Positions 1 to 9,139 are shown, counted from the stretch's first letter. The stretch: 64,000 nt of DNA from Pyrinomonadaceae bacterium (GCA_021228405.1 JAJQRF010000003.1:337581-401580); one strand, 5' to 3'. Notes: generated by a model not told the origin, from the sequence alone. A program made the numbers and translations.

Positions 1-42
1 GATGATTCCTTGTAGTCATTTTTCAGAATCGAATCTTTTTCG

Positions 43-48
43 TAAAAT
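43..48 (+). promoter_or_regulatory. -10-like TAAAAT just ahead of the carboxypeptidase start
   Basis: The hexamer TAAAAT ends 7 nt before the ATG at 56 and there is no Shine-Dalgarno sequence between them. Transcription would therefore begin at or next to the start codon, giving a leaderless mRNA. The same arrangement recurs at 14681, 30198 and 31844. The -35 region is not convincing. Confidence 0.4.
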
Positions 49-55
49 CAAACCG

Positions 56-1738
56 ATGAGCAAAACAAACAGACTATCCCGAACCGCAGTTTTCTTTATT
101 TCCACGATTGTTTTTCTGGGAATAAATTTCGGAACGTCGGCGCAGGACACCAAACGCGACCGCGTTATTTTAAAGCCGACTCCAACGCCGAAAACTTCTC
201 CGACTCCGAAAATTTCACCGACTCCGACTCCGAAGCCGACGGCAACACCGACACCGCAGACGGCTCAAACGCTCGAAAGCTTGCAATCGAAAATCCGCCT
301 CGCGCTTTCGCGTCCCGAACTCCGGCGCGGAACAGTCGCTATAAAAATCGCTTCGCTCAATTCGGGAAAGGTTATTTTCGAGGACAGCGCGGAAAAATAT
401 GTGATGCCCGCCTCGAATATGAAAAGTTTTACGGTGGCGACCGCCCTCGAAAAACTTACGCCGAATTTTCGTTTCGTGACGAGCGTTCTCGCGAATTCAA
501 AACCCGACGAAACAGGTACGGTCAAAGGCGACCTGACGATCTTCGGGCGCGGCGACATTTCCCTTTCGACCGCATTTTACGAGGGCGATTATTTTAAAGG
601 TCTGGACGCTTTGGCGGATAAGATCGTGCAATCGGGCGTTAAAAAGATCGAAGGAAATCTCGTCGGCGATGAAAGTTATTTTTCGGGAAGCGCGATTCCG
701 TCGGGTTGGGAATGGGACGATCTGCAATGGTATTACGGCGCGGAAGTTTCCGCCCTGCCGCTTAACGACAACGCGCTCGATCTGACGGTCAAACCCGCTT
801 CGTCCGCCGGTTCGCTGTGTCTGGTTCAGCTTCAGCCGCTCAACACGGTCTATCGCGTCGTCAACAATTGCCGCACCGTCGCGGTAAACGCCAAACGCAC
901 ACTGACCGTCAAAAAAGACCTCGATCAAAATCTGCTCGAAGTTTACGGAAATCTGCCCGTCGGTGATAAAGGCTTTGCCAATTATCTGACCGTTTCGCAC
1001 CCGTCGGAACTTTTCATCTCCCTTCTGAAACAAAGATTACAGCAAAAAGGCGTGATCGTAACGGGACAAACCCGCGTTATCGGCGCAAAGGAAAAATCTT
1101 TGATGACTGTCACGACGACTGCCGCGCCCGTCGAGATTACCAAACTCGAATCGTTTCCCTTCAGCCTGATCGCCGCGAAAACGATGAAACCGAGCCAGAA
1201 TCTTTACACCGAAACGATTCTCTGGACGCTCGGCGAACAAGCCAAAAATCTGAATCTGCCGAATCTCCCCGCCAATAATCCGCTGACCAACGCCGAGGCG
1301 ACCAGCGCGGATAAGGGCTTGTTTGTCGTGCAGAACTTTTTACAGCAGATCGGAGTTCCCGACGGCGGCATCATTCAATACGACGGAAGCGGACTTTCGC
1401 GGCACAATCTCGTCACGGCGGACGCGCTCGTGCGGCTTTATACGTATATGGCAAAGCAAAGCCGTTTTTCGCAGGCGTGGCGCGATTCGCTGACCATCGG
1501 CGGAGTTGACGGAACGCTCAAAAACCGTTTTACGGGCACCGTCGCCGCCGGCAACGTGCGCGGGAAAACCGGCACGATCGATCAGGTTTCCGCGCTTTCC
1601 GGCTATGTCACGACCGCCGCGGGCGAACAGATCGTTTTCTCGATCATCGTCAACGGCGTGACAAATACACGCACGCGCACCGGCACAATGGACGAAATCG
1701 TGCTGAATCTGGCGAGTTTTAACGGAAAGATAGATTGA
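56..1738 (+). CDS. dacB: D-alanyl-D-alanine carboxypeptidase/endopeptidase, PBP4 type (peptidase S13)
   Basis: Low-molecular-weight penicillin-binding protein that trims or cleaves peptidoglycan peptide cross-links in the periplasm. The frame is open from base 2, but the ATG at 56 gives a clean signal peptide (hydrophobic residues about 11-28, ending TSAQ), so that start is chosen; the product is 560 aa. A Pro-Thr-rich linker (about residues 41-70) follows, then the catalytic fold. The active-site S-x-x-K is Ser120-Asn-Met-Lys123. A D-G-S-G-L-S-R-H-N block near residue 442 supplies the second motif, and the third is K-T-G in GKTGTIDQVS near residue 505. All S13 motifs are present, so it should be active. 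The long low-complexity linker between signal peptide and domain is typical of this genome's secreted proteins. Confidence 0.93.
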   Translation: MSKTNRLSRTAVFFISTIVFLGINFGTSAQDTKRDRVILKPTPTPKTSPTPKISPTPTPKPTATPTPQTAQTLESLQSKIRLALSRPELRRGTVAIKIASLNSGKVIFEDSAEKYVMPASNMKSFTVATALEKLTPNFRFVTSVLANSKPDETGTVKGDLTIFGRGDISLSTAFYEGDYFKGLDALADKIVQSGVKKIEGNLVGDESYFSGSAIPSGWEWDDLQWYYGAEVSALPLNDNALDLTVKPASSAGSLCLVQLQPLNTVYRVVNNCRTVAVNAKRTLTVKKDLDQNLLEVYGNLPVGDKGFANYLTVSHPSELFISLLKQRLQQKGVIVTGQTRVIGAKEKSLMTVTTTAAPVEITKLESFPFSLIAAKTMKPSQNLYTETILWTLGEQAKNLNLPNLPANNPLTNAEATSADKGLFVVQNFLQQIGVPDGGIIQYDGSGLSRHNLVTADALVRLYTYMAKQSRFSQAWRDSLTIGGVDGTLKNRFTGTVAAGNVRGKTGTIDQVSALSGYVTTAAGEQIVFSIIVNGVTNTRTRTGTMDEIVLNLASFNGKID

Positions 1739-1741
1739 AGA

Positions 1742-1861
1742 AGATTTGCCCGCGAATAAACGCGAATCAGCGCGAAATAAAAACAAAAGAAATCAAAATG
1801 AAAGCAATTTGAAATATTTTCTTTTTTTCGTGTCTATTCGCGTTTATTCGCGGGCAAATCT
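1742..1861. repeat. Long intergenic palindrome, CGCGAA family
   Basis: Perfect 26-bp inverted arms at 1742-1767 and 1836-1861 enclose a 68-nt loop. The arms repeat the word CGCGAATAAACGCGAAT. It lies between the convergent dacB and RRM genes and could act as a bidirectional terminator. It belongs to a dispersed family with related arms at 3322, 9411, 47690 and 61783. Confidence 0.85.
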
Positions 1862-1878
1862 TTCTCGGTTTCAATATA

Positions 1879-1918
1879 AAAAAGCGGAAAGTCGAATGAT
1901 TCAAACTTTCCGCTTTTA
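1879..1918 (-). terminator. Rho-independent terminator of the RRM gene
   Basis: Inverted arms AAAGCGGAAAGT (1881-1892) and ACTTTCCGCTTT (1905-1916) flank a short loop. Read on the minus strand the stem is followed by a U-rich run. It sits 22 nt past the RRM stop codon. Confidence 0.75.
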
Positions 1919-1939
1919 GATTTTGTGTTGGATTTTTGT

Positions 1940-2284
1940 CTACCAACGACCGCCGCCGCGATTTCCGCCGCCGCCGTAGCCTCCGCCGCCGCGATTTCCG
2001 CCGCCGTAGCCGCCGCGTCCGCCGCCGCCGCCGTTTTCACGCGGACGTGCTTCGTTCACGACCATATTGCGCCCGTCGTATTCTTGTCCGTTAAATTGCG
2101 AGATCGCGCTCGTTGCACCGTCTTCCGAAGCCATTTCAACGAATCCGAATCCGCGCGAACGTCCCGTTTCACGGTCGAAAACCACGTTTGCCGATTCGAC
2201 CGAACCCGCTTGTGCAAAATATTCCTCTAAATCTTCGCTGGTCACGCGAAATGATAAATTTCCAACGTATAATTTTGTGCTCAT
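1940..2284 (-). CDS. RNA-binding protein with one RRM domain and a glycine-rich tail
   Basis: 114 aa. Residues 1-80 form an RNA-recognition motif with RNP2 LYVGNL near residue 5 and RNP1 RGFGFVEM near residue 44. The C-terminal 30 residues are almost all Gly, Arg, Tyr and Asn (GGGGRGGYGGG), like the glycine-rich RNA-binding proteins of cyanobacteria and plants. Family members bind single-stranded RNA and are often cold-induced; the role here is inferred. The Gly-rich tail is encoded by GCC/GCG-like repeats whose antisense gives a long poly-Ala shadow frame, which is not a gene. Monocistronic, with its own terminator. Confidence 0.93.
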   Translation of the reverse strand: MSTKLYVGNLSFRVTSEDLEEYFAQAGSVESANVVFDRETGRSRGFGFVEMASEDGATSAISQFNGQEYDGRNMVVNEARPRENGGGGGRGGYGGGNRGGGGYGGGGNRGGGRW

Positions 2285-2652
2285 TTTCCTTAATTATCTA
2301 TATTTTATCCAAGAGAAGCTGAAAGGCAGGTAAAATGATGGAAGAAATTATCTAAAAACTCCCGATTAAAACAGCGACGCACCCGACTCAAAAAAAACAA
2401 AATGCTTCAAAATCCACTACCAAACTCTCCAACCGAACCAAAGCCGCCGCATTTTAATCTTGTTACGGACGCGTCTAACGAGACACTCTGAGAGCAAAAA
2501 CAGTTGTAAGTATGCCTTGATTTTAAAGGCTTCGCAAGCATTTTTTTTAGAAACGAATTAATTTTTCTGTAAAACCTGTTAAATAAAAATAATTACCCAG
2601 TTTTTTGCATCTAAGCAAAAGTTTTAGTCGAATATATATTACAAGGGAAAAT
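2285..2652. other. Divergent intergenic region with a hairpin and T-run
   Basis: 368 nt between the divergent RRM and ribA genes, with no credible reading frame. Stem GCTT-CGC-AAGC at 2529-2539 is followed by eight T residues, preceded by a second stem (GCCTT...AAAGGC, about 2514-2530) that overlaps it. This could be a weak terminator of a small transcript or a structured leader of ribA. The conserved blocks of an FMN riboswitch were looked for and not seen. Confidence 0.35.
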
Positions 2653-3315
2653 ATGCTTAAAAATACTGAAATAACTGCGTTTACGATTTATCCGTTTTCA
2701 AATGATTCGACCCTTGTCAGAACGGTCGAAAAGGTTGCCGATGCACGTCTTCCGACAGAATTCGGCGAGTTTCGCATCGCGGGTTACAAATCTTTAACAA
2801 GCGATGAAGAATTTGTGTGTATTTACAAAGGCGATTTGAAGGAAAATGCGGCAACGCCCGTCCGCATTCATTCGCAATGTCTGACGGGCGACGTTTTTCA
2901 TTCGACCAAATGCGATTGCGGTTTGCAATTGAAATGTGCAATGGAAACCATCGAGAAAGAAGGTCGCGGCGTGATCGTTTACCAGCAACAGGAAGGTCGC
3001 GGAATCGGAATCATCAACAAGATTCGTGCTTACGCTCTGCAAGACGAAGGCGCGGACACGATCGAGGCGAATTTGCGTCTGGGTTTGGACGTTGACGCGC
3101 GCGAATATCATCAATGCGTCGAGATTTTAAGAGATTTAGGCGTTCGCAAAGTCAAAGCAATGTCCAACAATCCCGAAAAACTTCAGGCAATGCGCGACGG
3201 CGGTCTGGAAATCGTCGAACGCGTCCCGATCGAGTTCAAACCGTCGAAAGATACCGAAAAATATCTGAGCGTGAAGAAATTTCAAATGGGACATCTTTTA
3301 AATTTGGTCAGTTAA
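2653..3315 (+). CDS. ribA: GTP cyclohydrolase II
   Basis: First step of riboflavin synthesis: opens the GTP imidazole ring, releasing formate and pyrophosphate. The ATG at 2653 is chosen because it follows AAGGGAAA at the right distance; an upstream in-frame start at 2605 would add 16 residues without similarity. The product is 220 aa, the size of stand-alone RibA rather than a RibBA fusion. The zinc-binding cysteines are in [18 protein letters not shown]. They are followed by the substrate-binding stretch [20 protein letters not shown] and the family signature of conserved NNPEK. The 20-residue N-terminal extension before the catalytic domain is slightly unusual. No other riboflavin gene is adjacent. 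Confidence 0.95.
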   Translation: MLKNTEITAFTIYPFSNDSTLVRTVEKVADARLPTEFGEFRIAGYKSLTSDEEFVCIYKGDLKENAATPVRIHSQCLTGDVFHSTKCDCGLQLKCAMETIEKEGRGVIVYQQQEGRGIGIINKIRAYALQDEGADTIEANLRLGLDVDAREYHQCVEILRDLGVRKVKAMSNNPEKLQAMRDGGLEIVERVPIEFKPSKDTEKYLSVKKFQMGHLLNLVS

Positions 3316-3321
3316 TTTTCT

Positions 3322-3395
3322 GCCTGCGAAAGAAACGAAAAAAGCGAAAAATAAGAAACAATTTTATTTTCGTTTCTTTCGTTTCTTTCGCAGGC
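3322..3395. repeat. Intergenic palindrome between ribA and mpl
   Basis: Arms GCCTGCGAAAGAAACGAAA (3322-3340) and its complement ending at 3395 form a long stem between two convergent genes. The words GAAAGAAACGAAA place it in the same CGAA-rich family as the elements at 1742, 47690 and 61783. Probable bidirectional terminator. Confidence 0.8.
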
Positions 3396-3403
3396 AATCT
3401 TCT

Positions 3404-4813
3404 TTATTTCTCTTTCAAAACATTCAAAATCTTCTCGTGAATCCCGCCGAAACCGCCGTTCGACATAACGGCGACGACATCGCCTTCCTTCAATTCGGGC
3501 GCAAGATGCTCGACGATGGCATCGGCATCGGGATAGGCAAACGCGGGTTTGCCTTGCAGTTCGATGTCTTTGACAAGCTCCTGAACGTCCAAAACCTTGC
3601 CGAGTTCGGACGCTTTTGAAGTGTTGTAAACGCCCGCAATTATCACGTAATCGGCGTAAGCAAAGGCTTTTGAATAAGGTTCCTGAAAAACCGCCAGACG
3701 CGACGACCACGAACGCGGCTCGAAAACGGCGATCAATCGTTTGTCGTGATATTTCTGCCGTAAAGCCTTCAAAGTTTCCTCGACGGCGGTCGGATGATGC
3801 GCGAAATCGTCGATCACCGTCACGCCTTTTTCCACGCCGCGCACTTCCATCCGGCGTTTGACCGATTTGAAGGTATCGAAGGCTTCCTGAATCTTCTCTT
3901 TTGAAATTCCCCAAGCGTCCGCCGCGATAATCACCGCAAGACAGTTTTTGACGTTGAATTCACCGATCAGATGCGTTTCAAATTCGCCCCACGAATGAGA
4001 ATCTTTGAAAACCGTAAACCGCGTCACGTCGCCCGAAAAATCGATATAGCGCGCCTGCCATTTGGCATCGTCCGAAGTTCCGAAAGTTTCGATCTGCGTG
4101 TGCAGTTTGCCGCTCATTTCTTCCAAAACCTCCCTTGCGACCGGCGAATCGATGCCGACGATCAAACGCCCGTTCGACGGCACGAGATTCATCAGACGCG
4201 AAAACTGAAACTTGATCTCCTGAAGGTCGCGGTAAATGTCGGCGTGGTCGAATTCGACATTGTTGACGATCGCGATTTCCGGCAGGTAGTGCATAAATTT
4301 CGGCTTTTTATCGAAATAAGCCGTGTCGTATTCGTCACCCTCGATAACGAAAAAATTGCTGTCCGTCACACGAAACGACGCGCCGAAATTCTGCACGATG
4401 CCGCCGACCAAAAACGACGGATCGAGTCCGCCCGTTTCCGTCACCCACGCGGCAATGCTCGTCGTCGTCGTTTTCCCGTGCGTTCCCGCCACGACCAGCG
4501 AACGCCGTCCGCGAATGAATTCCTCTTTCACGATTTCGGCTTGCGAACGGTAAAGCAGTTTGCGGTTCAAAACTTCTTCGAGTTCGGGATTCCCGCGTGA
4601 GATCGCATTCCCGACCACCGTGCAATCCGCACCGATGTCGGCATTTTCCGCTTTGTAGCCCGTAATGACCTCGATTCCCAACTCTTCCAACTGCGTTGAC
4701 ATCGGCGGATAGACATTCTGATCCGATCCCGTCACCTTGTGCCCGCGCGCTTGCAACATTCCCGCGAGTGAAGCCATCGCCGTCCCGCAAATTCCAATTA
4801 AATGATAGTGCAT
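3404..4813 (-). CDS. mpl: UDP-N-acetylmuramate:L-Ala-gamma-D-Glu-meso-DAP ligase
   Basis: Mur-ligase family enzyme of peptidoglycan recycling. It attaches the recovered tripeptide directly to UDP-MurNAc in the cytoplasm, using ATP. 469 aa, full length. The N-terminal domain starts HLIGICGTAMASLAGML (nucleotide-binding Gly-rich turn). The P-loop is GTHGKTTTTS near residue 111, and the central domain has the EGDEYDTA motif. The C-terminal domain contains DDFAHHPTAV, which separates Mpl from MurC. No Shine-Dalgarno sequence precedes the ATG; the AT-rich stretch before it could hold a -10 element. Presence of mpl implies meso-DAP peptidoglycan recycling. Confidence 0.94.
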   Translation of the reverse strand: MHYHLIGICGTAMASLAGMLQARGHKVTGSDQNVYPPMSTQLEELGIEVITGYKAENADIGADCTVVGNAISRGNPELEEVLNRKLLYRSQAEIVKEEFIRGRRSLVVAGTHGKTTTTSIAAWVTETGGLDPSFLVGGIVQNFGASFRVTDSNFFVIEGDEYDTAYFDKKPKFMHYLPEIAIVNNVEFDHADIYRDLQEIKFQFSRLMNLVPSNGRLIVGIDSPVAREVLEEMSGKLHTQIETFGTSDDAKWQARYIDFSGDVTRFTVFKDSHSWGEFETHLIGEFNVKNCLAVIIAADAWGISKEKIQEAFDTFKSVKRRMEVRGVEKGVTVIDDFAHHPTAVEETLKALRQKYHDKRLIAVFEPRSWSSRLAVFQEPYSKAFAYADYVIIAGVYNTSKASELGKVLDVQELVKDIELQGKPAFAYPDADAIVEHLAPELKEGDVVAVMSNGGFGGIHEKILNVLKEK

Positions 4814-4840
4814 AATATAGTTTAGATAATTGCCGTTTCA

Positions 4841-4883
4841 AGATAAAAGCCTTTAGCGTTGATCGCACTAAAGGCTTTTATCT
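4841..4883 (-). terminator. Hairpin terminator between the delta-60 gene and mpl
   Basis: Arms AGATAAAAGCCTTT (4841-4854) and AAAGGCTTTTATCT (4870-4883) are perfectly complementary. It lies 55 nt past the stop codon of the upstream minus-strand gene and ahead of mpl, so it probably ends the former transcript. Confidence 0.7.
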
Positions 4884-4937
4884 TTTGGATTTTATAAACA
4901 ATCGCAGGTTTATTCAACCTGCGAATCTTCTATTTAT

Positions 4938-7058
4938 TTACGGCAAAAAAGCCGCAGGAATTGCAACATCTCCGCTCTTTCCCCAAGTTACCGCAGAAAA
5001 ACTGTCAGACGCGCTTTGCAGTTGATACCATGCTCCGTTTCTGAAAACGGCGACATCGGTTTTGCGGTCGCCGTCGTAATCGGCGGCAATCGCGGTGTCG
5101 GTCGAGGCTCCGAAATTAACGGCTGAAAAACCTTGCGTTGAGCGTAACTGATACCAAGTTCCCGTTGTCGGACGGAAAACCGCAAGATCGGTTTTGCCGT
5201 CGCCGTCATAATCCGCCGCTGCGGGCAGATCGCCGACTGTGCCGAACTGCGCCGCGTTAAAACTGCCGTCCGAACTGTTCAGCCAATACCAATTTCCCGT
5301 AGCTTGGCGAAACACGGCAATATCGTCACGGTTATCGCCGTCAAAATCCGCGATCAAAGGCGCGTCGCCGTTCATCCCGAAATTAATTGTGCGTGCCGTT
5401 GCGGTCTTACTTTGTTTGATAAACCAGTTTCCCGTCGCCGGATTAAAAACGGAAATATCGGCTTTCCCGTCGCCGTCGAAATCCGCCGGACGAGGTAAAC
5501 TATCCGAAGTTCCAAACCGTTCCGCGACAAATCCGCCGTCCGAGCTTCGCAGATAATACCAGTCAGCCGTTGCAGGACGAAAAACCGCCGCGTCTGTTTT
5601 CCCGTCGCCGTCATAGTCCGCCGGAACGATCAGATCGCCCGTTTGTCCGAACGAAATTGTTTTGAACGAATTGTCCGCGCTTTGCAGAATATACCAGTCG
5701 CCTTCACGAAACACGGAAACATCGGCTTTGCCGTCGCCGTCGAAATCGAACGGCACATTGCCCGGAACGACCGCATCGTCGCCCAAGATACGCGCGATTG
5801 CAAAATCGTCATTATCTCCGTTATTTGCTCTGCCCGACACAAGGATTTTCCCGTCAGTTTGCAATGCCAAACCATACGCTTCTTCCCTGTTTCTTCCAAA
5901 AGAAATTATTGTATGCCCATTTCTTCCGAAACCTTCATCCAACGTTCCGTTCGAGTTAAATCTTGCCAACACAAAATTGGAAATAGGATATGTTCCGACA
6001 AATCCGCCAACGAAAAGCTTTCCGTCGGGTTGCAAAACTATCGGACTTAAGCTCGGAACACTGCCGCCCAAACCTAAATCCGTATTGACGATTCCGTTAT
6101 CTCCGAAAGTAGTATCGATTGTTTTGTCGGCATTATATCTGGCAACCGTCATATTAAAAGGCGGAAACTGTGAAAAACCGTTAATCAATATTTTCCCGTC
6201 CGGCTGAAGTGCAGTTCCCTGAATAAATATCTCGTTATATTCCAAATTCCAGTTGCTTCCCGTTTCGGGCGAACCGTCGGCATTGATGCGAATCCAGGCT
6301 CCGATCCCACTGGAGTGTCCGCCGACAATTATCTTTCCGTCGCTTTGAAGTGCAACTGAAGTTCCAACCTGATATGTTCCGGTATCCGTTTCCCCGGCAT
6401 AAACCGCACCGTTTCCGCCGCCGAAGGACGTGTCGAAACTGCCGTCGGCATTAAATCTGACGATTAAAAATCTGACATTGGCACTGTTGTTCGGTCCGAA
6501 ACGAACGAAACCGACCGCGACAATTTTTCCGTCCGGCTGAATGATGACATCGTTAAACTGGCTTTCCTGTCCGAAGGCAAAATTGACATAGCCGTTTCCG
6601 TTTCCAAAGCTTGTATCTAAAGTTCCGTCGGAATTATAACGGGCGATCAGTGTTCCCCTGAATAATTTATCGCCGACTAAGACAATCTTTCCGTCAGGCT
6701 GAATTTTCATCCCGAAACTTCGTTCAGTTTCGCCGAAATCGGTTACGACCTTGCCGCCTGTTCCGAATGAATTATCGAGCGTGCCGTTTTCGTTAAAGCG
6801 TGCCAAAAGAAAATCCGATAAAAACCCGTTTACGCCGTTTTCAGAGTATCCGTTGACCACGATCTTGCCGTCCGTTTGAACCGCAACCTTCTGTCCGATC
6901 TCGGTTCCGCCAAAATCGAGCATTGCTTTGCCGTTTCCGTTAAAGGTCGTGTCCAAATCGCCGGGCGTAGCTTTTGCAGCTTTGTTGAGGAGAAAAACCG
7001 TCGAAAATAAGATAAAAATGATGATGTATTTGTGTAAATTGATATTGTATCTGAGCAT
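4938..7058 (-). CDS. Secreted delta-60 repeat and FG-GAP/VCBS repeat protein
   Basis: 706 aa. An N-terminal hydrophobic segment (about residues 9-30) is a signal peptide. Residues about 32-430 are seven or eight delta-60 repeats, each recognisable by LDTTF/LDTSFG, a hydrophobic Q-x-DGKI-V strand and ARFNxDGxLD. After a short spacer, about six FG-GAP/VCBS-like repeats follow (about 435-700). They carry the calcium-binding loop DFDGDGKADVSVF or variants, alternating with WY.LRS strands. Such proteins are extracellular or surface beta-propellers of unknown ligand. No catalytic residues are evident and no sorting domain is visible at the C-terminus. An AGGAAA sits 3 nt before the ATG. It stands alone between a terminator and a divergent GH1 gene. 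Confidence 0.88.
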   Translation of the reverse strand: MLRYNINLHKYIIIFILFSTVFLLNKAAKATPGDLDTTFNGNGKAMLDFGGTEIGQKVAVQTDGKIVVNGYSENGVNGFLSDFLLARFNENGTLDNSFGTGGKVVTDFGETERSFGMKIQPDGKIVLVGDKLFRGTLIARYNSDGTLDTSFGNGNGYVNFAFGQESQFNDVIIQPDGKIVAVGFVRFGPNNSANVRFLIVRFNADGSFDTSFGGGNGAVYAGETDTGTYQVGTSVALQSDGKIIVGGHSSGIGAWIRINADGSPETGSNWNLEYNEIFIQGTALQPDGKILINGFSQFPPFNMTVARYNADKTIDTTFGDNGIVNTDLGLGGSVPSLSPIVLQPDGKLFVGGFVGTYPISNFVLARFNSNGTLDEGFGRNGHTIISFGRNREEAYGLALQTDGKILVSGRANNGDNDDFAIARILGDDAVVPGNVPFDFDGDGKADVSVFREGDWYILQSADNSFKTISFGQTGDLIVPADYDGDGKTDAAVFRPATADWYYLRSSDGGFVAERFGTSDSLPRPADFDGDGKADISVFNPATGNWFIKQSKTATARTINFGMNGDAPLIADFDGDNRDDIAVFRQATGNWYWLNSSDGSFNAAQFGTVGDLPAAADYDGDGKTDLAVFRPTTGTWYQLRSTQGFSAVNFGASTDTAIAADYDGDRKTDVAVFRNGAWYQLQSASDSFSAVTWGKSGDVAIPAAFLP

Positions 7059-7289
7059 TTTTCCTGTTGTTTTGAATGAAATGATTTTTGAGAATCTGCT
7101 GAGTGACCGGAAGAAGTTGAATTGTGTCCGACCAATCTAATGGTAATCTTTTTCAGTTCTGAAAATCAATGATTTTACGGAAAAAATGAAGGTAAATCCG
7201 CCGAACATCTTTACAAAATTAAATTAATAAACGAAAATCTACTCGCGGTCTAAATAAAAATCAGAACAAACAAATAAGGAGAAAACTTT

Positions 7290-8759
7290 ATGAAGGTTTC
7301 ACGGCGTGATTTTGCGAAAATCATCGGGACCGCAACGGTCGGTGCATCTGCGGTTTCGGCTTTCGGGGCGGAAAAAGGGACAAACGAACAACCGCTCATT
7401 CAACAACAAACTAGCGCAGGCAAATTTCCGAACGGATTTTTATGGGGCAGTGCGACGGCTTCGTATCAGGTCGAGGGCGCATTCGATAAAGACGGACGAA
7501 CTCCGTCGATCTGGGATACTTTTTCAAAAACACCGGGCAAAACCGTCAACGGCGCGACGGGCGACGTTTCGACCGATCATTACAACCGCTACAAGGAAGA
7601 CGTGCAGTTGATGAAAAATCTGGGTGTCAAAACCTATCGTTTTTCGATCTCGTGGTCGCGCGTTTTTCCCGACGGAACGGGCAAACCGAACCCGAAAGGT
7701 TTGGATTTCTACAACAAATTGGTCGATGAGCTTTTGAAAAACGGCATTCAGCCTTTTGCGACGCTTTACCATTGGGATTTACCGCAGATTTTGCAGGACA
7801 AATACGGCGGTTGGGAAGGACGCGAAACGTCCGAAGCCTTTGCCAATTACGCGGGCTACACGGCGGAAAAGCTGTCCGACCGCGTTAATCATTTTTTCAC
7901 GATCAACGAATTCGGCGCATTCGTCGAACTGGGTTATCGCATCGGGATTCACGCGCCCGGATTGACCTTGCCGCCCGCGCGTTTCAACCAAACGCGGCAT
8001 CACGCCGTGCTCGGTCACGGACTGGCAGTGCAAGCAATTCGCGCGAAGGCGAAAAAAGGCACGAAGATCGGACTTGCGGAAAATATGACGATCTGCGTTC
8101 CGGTCATCGAAACGCCCGAACATATCAAAGCGGCGACCGAAGCGACGCGCCAGATGAACGCGCAATATATGACCGTCATTCAGGAAGGCAAATATACCGA
8201 CCTTTACCTGAAAAAAGCCGGCAAGGACGCGCCGAAATTTACCGATGCCGAACTGAAAGCGATTTCGAGTCCGCTCGATTTCGTCGGCATCAATATCTAC
8301 ACGCCGCAATACATCCGCGCCGACGGTTCGGAGCAGGGTTTCGCCGTCGTTCCGCATCCGCCGTCGTTTCCGCATATGATCTCGCCGTGGCTTTTCGTCG
8401 GACCCGAAGCACTTTACTGGGGACCGCGTCACGTCAATAAGATATGGGGCGCAAAGGAAATCTACATCACCGAAAACGGCTGTTCGTCATCCGACATTCC
8501 GGCGGCTGACGGCAAAGTTTACGACACCGACCGCGTGATGTATCTCAGAAATTACCTGATGCACCTGCAACGCGCCACGAGCGAAGGCGTTCCCGTCAAA
8601 GGTTATTTTCTGTGGAGCCTGATGGATAATTTTGAATGGGCTGACGGCTACACGAACCGTTTCGGTCTGCACTACGTCGATTACAAAACGCAGAAACGCA
8701 CCCCGAAACTGAGCGCGGAACTCTACAGGGAAATCATCGCCCGCAACGGACTTGCTTAA
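7290..8759 (+). CDS. Tat-exported glycoside hydrolase family 1 (beta-glucosidase type)
   Basis: Retaining beta-glycosidase. 489 aa; the ATG follows AAGGAG at about 7276. The N-terminus MKVSRRDFAKIIG is a twin-arginine signal, so the folded enzyme should be exported, unusual for GH1 enzymes, which are mostly cytoplasmic. The GH1 barrel starts near residue 48 with FPNGFLWGSATASYQVEG. The nucleophile is the Glu of YITENG (near residue 394). The acid/base motif is FTINEF near residue 207: the Glu is present but the usual Pro of T-x-N-E-P is Phe. The C-terminus has the GH1 W-SLMDNFEWADGY sugar-binding motif. Substrate cannot be told from sequence. Confidence 0.92.
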   Translation: MKVSRRDFAKIIGTATVGASAVSAFGAEKGTNEQPLIQQQTSAGKFPNGFLWGSATASYQVEGAFDKDGRTPSIWDTFSKTPGKTVNGATGDVSTDHYNRYKEDVQLMKNLGVKTYRFSISWSRVFPDGTGKPNPKGLDFYNKLVDELLKNGIQPFATLYHWDLPQILQDKYGGWEGRETSEAFANYAGYTAEKLSDRVNHFFTINEFGAFVELGYRIGIHAPGLTLPPARFNQTRHHAVLGHGLAVQAIRAKAKKGTKIGLAENMTICVPVIETPEHIKAATEATRQMNAQYMTVIQEGKYTDLYLKKAGKDAPKFTDAELKAISSPLDFVGINIYTPQYIRADGSEQGFAVVPHPPSFPHMISPWLFVGPEALYWGPRHVNKIWGAKEIYITENGCSSSDIPAADGKVYDTDRVMYLRNYLMHLQRATSEGVPVKGYFLWSLMDNFEWADGYTNRFGLHYVDYKTQKRTPKLSAELYREIIARNGLA

Positions 8760-8760
8760 T

Positions 8761-8840
8761 AGTTGATAACGGATAACGGATAGTTGATAGCTGATAAATT
8801 ACATTGAAAAGTCAGTTATCCGCTATCCGTTATCCGTTGT
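8761..8840. repeat. Palindrome built of GATAACGGATAACGG words
   Basis: Starts within 2 nt of the GH1 stop codon. The left part carries AACGGATAACGGATAG (8768-8783), complementary to CTATCCGTTATCCGTT (8823-8838). The arms themselves are short direct repeats. Likely also the GH1 transcript end. Confidence 0.75.
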
Positions 8841-8874
8841 TTCAAATTTTGTATCGGGATTTACGTCAAATCAG

Positions 8875-9070
8875 TCATCTTTGATGACGAAAGAATAAAG
8901 CTACAGGTGAAGAGTCAAGCGCAACCTGTAGAAAGAATTTCCATAAATCATCAAAGCCCGTGAACACGGGCGGCAGAAACTCTGTCGCTATCTTCGATAG
9001 CTCGGAATTCCGGTTGCAACTTTACCCCACACTTGCGTGTAGGGCTAAACGCTGTCTTCATCTTCGATGA
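8875..9070. repeat. Hairpin-studded REP-like segment
   Basis: 196 nt without a reading frame, carrying at least six short stem-loops. They are TCATC-TTT-GATGA (8875-8887), CTACAGGT...ACCTGTAG (8901-8931), GCCCGTG-AA-CACGGGC (8956-8971), GCTATC-TTC-GATAGC (8987-9001), ACAC-TTGC-GTGT (9029-9040) and TCATC-TTC-GATGA (9058-9070). It also holds the palindrome CGGAATTCCG (9003-9012). First and last hairpins are near-identical, so the segment is framed by them. This looks like a non-autonomous element or remnant recognised as folded DNA; no transposase is nearby. Confidence 0.55.
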
Positions 9071-9139
9071 CTTTTAATGCAAAAACCGACCCGGCTTTGC
9101 ACCTGAACCCTAAAATTTTAAGCGGTTTAAGTGCAAATT

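Noticed and set aside
1925-2230. Ala-rich plus-strand frame
   Set aside because: Shadow of the Gly-rich tail of the RRM protein on the other strand.
2460-2652. FMN riboswitch before ribA
   Set aside because: The conserved sequence blocks of the RFN element could not be found.
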